From: an uncultured Collinsella sp.
GTDB taxonomy: Bacteria; Actinomycetota; Coriobacteriia; Coriobacteriales; Coriobacteriaceae
Direction: 5' to 3'
Length of the DNA stretch: 15,119 nucleotides
Assembly: GCA_900542555.1 (NCBI GenBank)
Contig: UQNU01000055.1
Coordinates: 1-15,119 of the forward strand
Made by a program: the position numbers and the translations under genes. Below, piece by piece: positions 1-5,016 of this stretch. Positions within the stretch are counted from its first letter, which is position 1; the number at the start of each line of letters is the position of its first letter. The notes beneath the pieces are model-generated. The model saw nothing but the letters and a program-made list of their open reading frames with translations, searched no databases and was not told where the DNA came from.

Positions 1-595
1 GGTTACGCAGCTTGGCGTCCAGGTTGGACAGCGGCTCGTCCATCAGGAAGACCTTAGGATCACGCACGATGGCGCGGCCGATAGCGACACGCTGACGCTG
101 GCCGCCCGAAAGCGCCTTGGGCTTACGGTCGAGGTACTCGGTGATACCCAAGATCTCGGCAGCGGAGCGAACCTTACGGTCGATCTCGTCTTTGGGGACC
201 TTCTTGAGCTCAAGCGTAAACGCCATGTTCTCGTACACCGTCATGTTGGGGTACAGAGCGTAGCTCTGGAACACCATGGCGATGTCGCGGTCCTTGGGCG
301 CCACGTCGTTGACGCGCTTGCCGTCGATGAGCACATCGCCCGAGGTAATGTCCTCCAGGCCGGCAACCATGCGCATCGTCGTGGACTTACCGCAGCCAGA
401 CGGGCCAACGAGAACGACGAACTCCTGGTCGTGAACGGTGAGGTTGAAGTCCTCTACAGCGAGCACGCCATCCTCGGTAACCTTAAGGTTATGCTTCTTC
501 TCCTCGGTCTTCTTCTTTTTGCCAAAGAAGCCCTTCTTTTTGGACTCGGTGTTGGGATACACCTTCTGAACATGTTTGAGAACGATCTCGGCCAT
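1..595 (-). CDS. Sugar ABC transporter ATPase, MalK/UgpC/MsmK type (C-terminus outside window)
   Basis: Cytoplasmic ATPase that energises the import system encoded just upstream on the same strand. About 198 N-terminal residues are present and the frame is still open at base 1. Visible motifs are Walker A GPSGCGKST (residues 64-72), the Q-loop in MVFQSYALYPNM, the signature LSGGQRQRVAIGRA and Walker B VFLMDEPLSNLD followed by AKLRN, all intact. This combination is characteristic of the MalK/UgpC/MsmK family, where a C-terminal regulatory domain normally follows and would lie outside the window. The start ATG at 595 is preceded by AAAGG about ten bases away. Residues about 16-42 form a Lys/Glu-rich insertion between the first strand and the Walker A region; the basic family lacks it, although I recall similar insertions in some gut Firmicute homologues. 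Such ATPases often serve several sugar transporters, so the substrate cannot be read from this gene. Confidence 0.93.
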   Translation of the reverse strand, partial: MAEIVLKHVQKVYPNTESKKKGFFGKKKKTEEKKHNLKVTEDGVLAVEDFNLTVHDQEFVVLVGPSGCGKSTTMRMVAGLEDITSGDVLIDGKRVNDVAPKDRDIAMVFQSYALYPNMTVYENMAFTLELKKVPKDEIDRKVRSAAEILGITEYLDRKPKALSGGQRQRVAIGRAIVRDPKVFLMDEPLSNLDAKLRN

Positions 596-612
596 GTCTT
601 TACCTTTCGATG

Positions 613-639
613 TGCGGCGCCGCGCTGAGGGGCGCCGCA
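613..639 (-). other. Intercistronic stem-loop between permease and ATPase genes
   Basis: A perfect 9-bp inverted repeat (613-621 TGCGGCGCC, 631-639 GGCGCCGCA) with a 9-nt loop sits in the 68-base gap between the second permease and the ATPase gene. On the transcribed minus strand it is followed by CACATCGAAAGG, not a T-tract, so it does not look like a normal intrinsic terminator. An mRNA-stability or processing role is inferred. Confidence 0.5.
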
Positions 640-663
640 GAAACTTGCAAAACAGTTACGGCA

Positions 664-1503
664 TCAGCCCTTGACGGCACCTGCCACCACGCCGTCGATG
701 ATGTACTTCTGGCAGAGGATGTACATGACGACGATGGGGACAACGACCATCATGATGCAAGCCATCATGGGGCCGAGCTCGACGTGGCCGTAGCCGCCGC
801 GGAAGTACTGGATCAAGATAGGAATGGTCTTGTACTTGGTGGAGTCGAGCGTAAGGTAGGGCAGCAGGTAGTCGTTCCAGACCCACATGGTCTCGAGAAT
901 GCCGACCGAAAGATAGGTGGGCTTCATGATGGGAAGGACGATCTTAAAGAACACCTGAACCGGGTTGCAGCCGTCGATCATGGCCGCCTCCTCGATCTCG
1001 AGTGGGATGTTCTTTACAAAGCCGGCGAACATAAAGACCGCCAGGCCCGCGCCAAAGCCGAGGTAGATAAAGCAGATGTTGAACGGCGTGTTGAAGCCGA
1101 TGCGGTCCGCCAAATTGGACAGCGTGAACATGAGCATCTGGAAGGGCACGACCATCGAGAAGACGAACAGGTAATAGAAGAAGTTCGAGATCTTGCTGTT
1201 GACGCGCACTACGTACCAAGCACACATGGAGCAGCACACCAGAATCAGCACGACCGACGTGACCGTGATGATGAGCGAGTACATAAATGCCGAGGCAAAG
1301 CCCTGCTCGTTAAGGGCATGCATGTAGTTTGCGAGGCCGTTGAACGTCTCGGGCGTGAGCAGATCGAATGCCGTGGTGGTGCTGATTGCAGTTGCCTTTT
1401 TAAAGGAATTGAGCGCGATCATGAACACGGGGTAGATCCACGCGAGCGACAGGATCGTAAAGAAAATCGAGAGCGCGCGGTTGATAACCTTATCGCGTTT
1501 CAT
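664..1503 (-). CDS. Sugar ABC transporter permease, MalG/UgpE type
   Basis: Inner-membrane permease subunit (279 aa, usual length for the family) of a carbohydrate-uptake ABC importer. Hydrophobic segments lie near residues 10-31, 75-99, 108-127, 141-162, 196-212 and 245-264, consistent with six membrane spans. The cytoplasmic EAA coupling loop, which docks on the ATPase, is at about 171-191 (EEAAMIDGCNPVQVFFKIVLP). The start ATG at 1503 overlaps the stop of the preceding permease by one base (TAATG), and a near-perfect AAGGAGGTG Shine-Dalgarno lies at about 1511-1519 inside the end of that gene. This implies translational coupling and equal amounts of both permeases. It pairs with the gene at 1503-2357 as a heterodimeric channel. 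Substrate not determinable from sequence. Confidence 0.94.
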   Translation of the reverse strand: MKRDKVINRALSIFFTILSLAWIYPVFMIALNSFKKATAISTTTAFDLLTPETFNGLANYMHALNEQGFASAFMYSLIITVTSVVLILVCCSMCAWYVVRVNSKISNFFYYLFVFSMVVPFQMLMFTLSNLADRIGFNTPFNICFIYLGFGAGLAVFMFAGFVKNIPLEIEEAAMIDGCNPVQVFFKIVLPIMKPTYLSVGILETMWVWNDYLLPYLTLDSTKYKTIPILIQYFRGGYGHVELGPMMACIMMVVVPIVVMYILCQKYIIDGVVAGAVKG

Positions 1504-2357
1504 TACTGCTGCACCTCCTTGGACCTCGTGGCTTTAAGCTGGATCATGGAGATGGCCACGACCAGGATGCAGAAGATAACCGCCTTGGCCTGACCAATGC
1601 CCTGCCATGCGATACCGGCACGCGAATAGAACGTGTTGTAGATGTTCAGGGCGAGCATCTCGGTGGAGTGCGCGGGGGCGCCGCCGGTAAGGGCGAGGTT
1701 CTGGTCGAACAGCTTAAAGCCGTTGGTGATGGACAGGAACAGGCAGATGGTGATGGTCGGCATCAGGTTAGGGATCTTAACCTTCCAAAACGTCTGCCAT
1801 GCCGTAGCGCCGTCGACCTTGGCGGCCTCGATGTAGTCGGACGGAATGGACTGCAGACCAGCGATGTAGATGATCATCATGTAGCCGACCTGCTGCCACA
1901 GGGTCAGGATGATAAGGCCCCAGAAGCCAGCAGCAGAGTTAAGGGCGATGAGCTGGGCGCCCACGTTGGAGAGCAGGCAGTTGATCAGAATCTGCCAAAT
2001 GTAGCCCAGCACGATGCCGCCGATCAGGTTAGGCATAAAGAAGATCGTACGGAAGATGTTGGTGCCTTTGAGCGCCTTGCGGGTGAGCGCCTGCGCAATG
2101 GCCAGGGCGATCACGTTGATGAGCACCGTCGACAGGAAGGCAAACGCCACGGTAAAGAAGAACGACGTGGAGAACTGCGGATCGGACAGCGCGCGCACGT
2201 AGTTCTCGATACCGACAAAGTGCGCGTTACTAATGATAATAAACTGGCAGAACGAGAGATAGAAGCCCTGAATAAAGGGAATCACGAACCCGATCATAAA
2301 CGCCAGGCACGTGGGCAACATAAAGAGCGGCCACCAGCGCTTGAGTGCTTTGCCCAT
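1503..2357 (-). CDS. Sugar ABC transporter permease, MalF/UgpA type
   Basis: First permease of the operon (284 aa). The protein starts with a basic residue cluster and a span at about 12-34, followed by spans near 66-90, 105-126, 145-168, 199-213 and 257-274. The EAA loop is at about 177-196 (EAAKVDGATAWQTFWKVKIP), with the conserved Gly. It has no long periplasmic P2 insertion like enterobacterial MalF, so it is the short UgpA/MsmF/LacF-like form common in Gram-positives. The ATG at 2357 has GAAAGGA about ten bases upstream. It follows the substrate-binding protein gene after an 89-base gap that holds a strong hairpin, and it overlaps the next permease by one base. Confidence 0.94.
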   Translation of the reverse strand: MGKALKRWWPLFMLPTCLAFMIGFVIPFIQGFYLSFCQFIIISNAHFVGIENYVRALSDPQFSTSFFFTVAFAFLSTVLINVIALAIAQALTRKALKGTNIFRTIFFMPNLIGGIVLGYIWQILINCLLSNVGAQLIALNSAAGFWGLIILTLWQQVGYMMIIYIAGLQSIPSDYIEAAKVDGATAWQTFWKVKIPNLMPTITICLFLSITNGFKLFDQNLALTGGAPAHSTEMLALNIYNTFYSRAGIAWQGIGQAKAVIFCILVVAISMIQLKATRSKEVQQ

Positions 2358-2379
2358 AAAAGGGTCCTTTCAATATGTA

Positions 2380-2413
2380 GGGGGGCGGGCAAACCTACGT
2401 CTGCCCGCCCCCC
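2380..2413 (-). other. Strong GC stem-loop between binding-protein and permease genes
   Basis: Perfect 12-bp inverted repeat: 2380-2391 (GGGGGGCGGGCA) with 2402-2413 (TGCCCGCCCCCC), 10-nt loop. On the minus strand it is followed by TACATATTG and the next ribosome-binding site, without a T-tract. Position and shape match the 3'-protecting or partial-termination hairpins that often let a binding protein be made in excess over its permeases. That role is inferred. Confidence 0.65.
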
Positions 2414-2446
2414 TGTCGCTAATCAGATAGCTCGGGCAGCAACTGC

Positions 2447-3763
2447 TTACTCGGAAGCAGCCTTCTCGGTCTTCCAGCCATCGACGAAGGCGTTCTTGAC
2501 GCCGTCCCACTTGCTGTTATCGGCAGCGTAGGCAATCAGAGCCTGCTTGAGGTTCTTCTTCCACTCCTCGGAGGGAATGTAGACGAAGTCCCAAGCGACG
2601 GTCTTCTTGCCGTCCTTGGCCATGGCAACGGCCTGCTGCGAGAAGACGTTGGTGGTCTCCTTGGCGCTCTTGAACGGAGCGGTCAGACCCATCTTGTCGG
2701 CGATGATGCTGGTCGGGGTGTCAGCGGTGACGCACCAATACATGAAGTCCTCGGTGGCCTTCTGGGCATCCTCGGAAGCCTGGGAACTGACGCACCAGTA
2801 GTTCTCGCCGCCGGAGCACAGGCCCTGGTTCTCCTCGCCGTCAACACCGATGTAGATGGGCATCATGCCAATCTGATCGTCGGTCATGCCGGCCTTGACG
2901 AGGTCAGAGTAGGCCCAAGAGCCGTTCTGGTAGAAGACGGCCTTGCCGGTTGCGAACTCGTTGGTGGCGTCGTCGCCGGTCTTGGAAGCAAGCTGCGAAG
3001 GATCGCAGGTGGAGTCGGTGATGTACAGGTCGAAGATTTGCTTGTAGTTGTCGAGGAACTCACCCTTGATCTCGTCGTCCTCCTGGTTGTGCTCCTTCTC
3101 AAACTCGTAGTAGAGCGGCATGTTGGCAAGGTGGGTGGTGTAGCGCCAGCTGGAGGAGTCGTCCATGCCGGCGGAAGTGAAGGCACCCTCAACACCAAGC
3201 TCGTCCTTGCGGGCCTGGATGTCGTCGGCACAAGCCTTCAGCTTGTCGAAGGAGTTGATGTCCTCGGCCTTGTAGCCAGCCTTCTCGAGCAGCTGCTTGT
3301 TGTAAATAATGCCGAAGCTCTCCTGAACCCAGTCGATGCACACATCCTTGCCGTCGGACTGCAGAGCCAGGGAGTCGTCAATGAGCTCACCGCGGAGCTT
3401 GGTATCGGACAGGTCGGCGCAGTAATCCTTCCAGTTCTTAAGACCGGTGGGGCCGTTGACCTGGAACAGGGTCGGAGCGGAGCTCTTGGACATCTCGGAC
3501 TTGAGCTTCTCCTCGTAGGTGTTGGAGGCGGCGGTCACGATCTTGACCTCGACGCCCTTCTCCTTCTTATAGGCCTTGGCGATCTCCTTCCACTCCTTGT
3601 CGACCTCGGGCTTGAATTGGAGGAAGTAGACCTCGGCAGCGTCACCAGAAGCAGAGGAGCCGGAGCCGGCGGAGCCACCGCAGCCCACGAGACCCAGACC
3701 AAGAACCGCAGCCGCGGAACCAGCAAAGCCCAGGAACTGCCTTCTGCTCATTTCGTTCTTCAT
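2447..3763 (-). CDS. Sugar ABC transporter substrate-binding lipoprotein
   Basis: Extracytoplasmic solute-binding protein (SBP family 1), 438 aa from the ATG at 3763. I prefer this start over an in-frame GTG at 3781 because GAAAGGG (about 3773-3779) is correctly spaced for the ATG and lies inside the first codons of the GTG version. The signal peptide carries a twin-arginine-like SRRQFLGF (residues 6-13), a hydrophobic core and a lipobox ending GLVGC (Cys28), then a Gly/Ser linker. Together these indicate a lipid-anchored, possibly Tat-exported protein. The mature part has typical SBP features, such as FGIIYNKQLLEKAGY and a GKAVFYQNGSW segment. It is the first gene of the four-gene import operon. 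The sugar is not evident; the adjacent alpha-glucoside-type PTS and TreR-like regulator make an alpha-glucoside or related oligosaccharide plausible. Confidence 0.93.
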   Translation of the reverse strand: MKNEMSRRQFLGFAGSAAAVLGLGLVGCGGSAGSGSSASGDAAEVYFLQFKPEVDKEWKEIAKAYKKEKGVEVKIVTAASNTYEEKLKSEMSKSSAPTLFQVNGPTGLKNWKDYCADLSDTKLRGELIDDSLALQSDGKDVCIDWVQESFGIIYNKQLLEKAGYKAEDINSFDKLKACADDIQARKDELGVEGAFTSAGMDDSSSWRYTTHLANMPLYYEFEKEHNQEDDEIKGEFLDNYKQIFDLYITDSTCDPSQLASKTGDDATNEFATGKAVFYQNGSWAYSDLVKAGMTDDQIGMMPIYIGVDGEENQGLCSGGENYWCVSSQASEDAQKATEDFMYWCVTADTPTSIIADKMGLTAPFKSAKETTNVFSQQAVAMAKDGKKTVAWDFVYIPSEEWKKNLKQALIAYAADNSKWDGVKNAFVDGWKTEKAASE

Positions 3764-3786
3764 TACAATCCACCCTTTCACACCGT

Positions 3787-3805
3787 GGCGGCACCCTTTG
3801 CCGCC
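3787..3805 (-). other. Small hairpin in the leader of the binding-protein gene
   Basis: GGCGGCA (3787-3793) and TGCCGCC (3799-3805) form a perfect 7-bp stem with a 5-nt loop, directly upstream of the Shine-Dalgarno. It could protect the 5' end or modulate initiation; no function is shown. Confidence 0.35.
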
Positions 3806-3868
3806 GCCTTCGGAGATTGGCTCGGGGACTTTGCCCCTTTTGCTGATTTGTACGATACGCTATTTGGC

Positions 3869-3886
3869 TACTTGTTTGAACAAGTA
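3869..3886. promoter_or_regulatory. Palindromic operator candidate before the ABC operon
   Basis: Perfect 8-2-8 inverted repeat TACTTGTTTGAACAAGTA about 105 bases upstream of the binding-protein start. Its core TTGTTTGAAC differs by one base from the TTGTTTAAAC sites at 4842-4851 and 4964-4973 in the gntR/PTS divergent region. GntR/UTRA regulators bind palindromes of this size, so it is the best operator candidate for the adjacent regulator. Inference from symmetry and recurrence. Confidence 0.55.
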
Positions 3887-3929
3887 TTACTAGAGCGGTA
3901 GAAAAACTTCGGTGAACGGTAATTTCAAC

Positions 3930-3967
3930 TTGATACTTGACAAGTTTTGTATAAACAATTAATTGTT
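3930..3967 (-). promoter_or_regulatory. Probable promoter of the ABC operon with overlapping palindromes
   Basis: On the minus strand TTGTTT (3958-3953) and TATCAA (3935-3930) are 17 bases apart, a weak but correctly spaced sigma70-type pair downstream of the gntR terminator. The palindrome ACTTGACAAGT (3935-3945) lies in the spacer, and the perfect AACAATTAATTGTT (3954-3967) covers the -35. TTGTATAAACAA (3947-3958) also resembles the TTGTATATACAA-type operator I recall for Bacillus TreR. This suggests repression of the operon by the GntR-family protein encoded next door. Confidence 0.4.
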
Positions 3968-3977
3968 ACCAAATGCA

Positions 3978-4023
3978 GAGAAAACGCCCGGTCAAGCCGA
4001 TGCATCGTCGGTTTGACCGGGCG
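3978..4023 (-). terminator. Intrinsic terminator of the gntR-type gene
   Basis: A 16-bp stem (3985-4000 with 4008-4023, one G-U pair, 7-nt loop) is followed on the minus strand by TTTTCTCT (3984-3977). It lies about 50 bases after the regulator stop and separates its transcript from the ABC operon. Confidence 0.85.
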
Positions 4024-4069
4024 CTTTCGCTTTGAGGGCATGAGTCTCGTCAGGCTGCGAGCTGGCCGG

Positions 4070-4789
4070 CTATCGCTTGGAGTTGACGCGGTAGTGGAAG
4101 ATCTCGGGGTGTGTGCGAGTGTGCGTCACCTCAAACAAGATGCCATCCGAGGTGTACGACTGGCTCTCCATGACGGCAACGCAGTTGTATTTGCCGAGGT
4201 CAAGATAGCTGCAGTCCTCATCGTTGGCGAGCTCGACACTCACCGTACGACGGCTCGCCATCACTTTGACACCGCGCTTGTGCTCCAGATAGCCGTAAAT
4301 AGAATCTGCCGCGATCTCGGGGGTCAGGCCCTTGGCGATCGACTCCAAAAAGTAGCCATGGTCTACTTGGCGCGCATTGCCGTTAAGGCTTCGGACGCGC
4401 ACCACGCGAATCAACTGCTCACCTGTCTTAAATCCCAAGCGTCGAGAAAGTTGCTCGGTGCACACCAGATGTTCAAAAGACTTGACCTCGGTCGAAGCAA
4501 CGGCATTGTTGCGTTTTGCGAACTCGCCAAACGACTCAACCTCTTCGAGTGCGCCCAACATGTCGGTTTCGCCCTTAAGCCAAATAACGCGCACGCCCTT
4601 GCCGTGTATGGGCTGCACAAACATCCCGTCGGCCAGCATGCTCAAAGCGCGGCGGACGGTATTGCGCGTGCAGCCAAATTCCGCGGTCAGCTCGGCTTCG
4701 GTTGGCAGCATCTCCTGAAACGCATAGGTCCCGTTAATGATGCGCGAGCGTATTTCTCGGTAGATTCCTTCGTATATCGCTTTTGGCAT
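4070..4789 (-). CDS. GntR-family transcriptional regulator with UTRA domain (TreR-like)
   Basis: DNA-binding sugar-responsive regulator, 239 aa, normal length for the HutC/TreR group. Residues 1-70 are the GntR winged helix: IYREIRSRIINGTY, then LPTEAELTAEFGCTRNTVRRALSMLADG with the recognition helix, and the wing HGKGVRVI. Residues about 88-232 are the UTRA effector domain, with DHGYFLESIAKGLTPEI, SIYGYLEHKRGV and DEDCSYLDLGKYNCVAVMES in the order seen in Bacillus TreR. UTRA domains bind phosphorylated or free sugars, and a sugar phosphate made by the divergent PTS is the natural candidate. The ATG at 4789 has AGAGGTGA just upstream. The gene is divergent from the PTS fusion and upstream of the ABC operon on the same strand, with a terminator between. 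Likely autoregulated, since an operator-like motif overlaps its promoter. Confidence 0.93.
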   Translation of the reverse strand: MPKAIYEGIYREIRSRIINGTYAFQEMLPTEAELTAEFGCTRNTVRRALSMLADGMFVQPIHGKGVRVIWLKGETDMLGALEEVESFGEFAKRNNAVASTEVKSFEHLVCTEQLSRRLGFKTGEQLIRVVRVRSLNGNARQVDHGYFLESIAKGLTPEIAADSIYGYLEHKRGVKVMASRRTVSVELANDEDCSYLDLGKYNCVAVMESQSYTSDGILFEVTHTRTHPEIFHYRVNSKR

Positions 4790-4822
4790 GACTTCACCTC
4801 TAATGAATATGTATGGCTAGGC

Positions 4823-4851
4823 AGCATAGCATTTCTTAAAGTTGTTTAAAC
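4823..4851 (-). promoter_or_regulatory. Probable gntR promoter overlapped by a TTGTTTAAAC motif
   Basis: On the minus strand TGCTATGCT (4831-4823) is an extended -10 with hexamer TATGCT; the -35 position 17 bases upstream is a poor GTTTAA (4851-4846). The motif TTGTTTAAAC (4842-4851 on plus) covers that -35 position, so the regulator could repress its own gene. Confidence 0.45.
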
Positions 4852-4950
4852 CGATTATCGGCAAAGCGACAGGATTTAACCGTTGACGGTTTCTGTCGCG
4901 CCCAAACCGGTTTCGCTCAAAACTGCCGGTACGACAATCGTCTGGTCCTC

Positions 4951-4973
4951 TACAATGAATCCATTGTTTAAAC
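4951..4973 (+). promoter_or_regulatory. Candidate -10 and operator of the PTS-phosphatase gene
   Basis: TACAAT (4951-4956) matches five of six -10 bases; no convincing -35 stands 16-18 bases upstream. Immediately downstream, at the expected transcription start, is TTGTTTAAAC (4964-4973), the second copy of the motif found at 4842-4851. Other short palindromes lie between (4872-4884 region ACCGTTGACGGT and 4903-4914 region AAACCGGTTT). A repressor on this site would block initiation. Confidence 0.4.
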
Positions 4974-5016
4974 GTTTCACCACGCGCAACGCGCCTCGAT
5001 ATACGGGAGGCAGAAC

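Noticed and set aside
610..1593. 327-aa plus-strand frame
   Set aside because: Shadow of the permease genes on the minus strand; composition rich in His, Asp and Arg is typical of antisense translation of membrane proteins.
3763..3781. GTG start at 3781 for the binding protein (six extra residues MKGWIV)
   Set aside because: The Shine-Dalgarno GAAAGGG lies within these codons and is properly spaced for the ATG at 3763.
3937..3965. Plus-strand TTGACA with a weak TAATTG box
   Set aside because: It would only transcribe antisense into the gntR terminator and gene. TTGACA arises from the ACTTGACAAGT palindrome, so it was not called a promoter.
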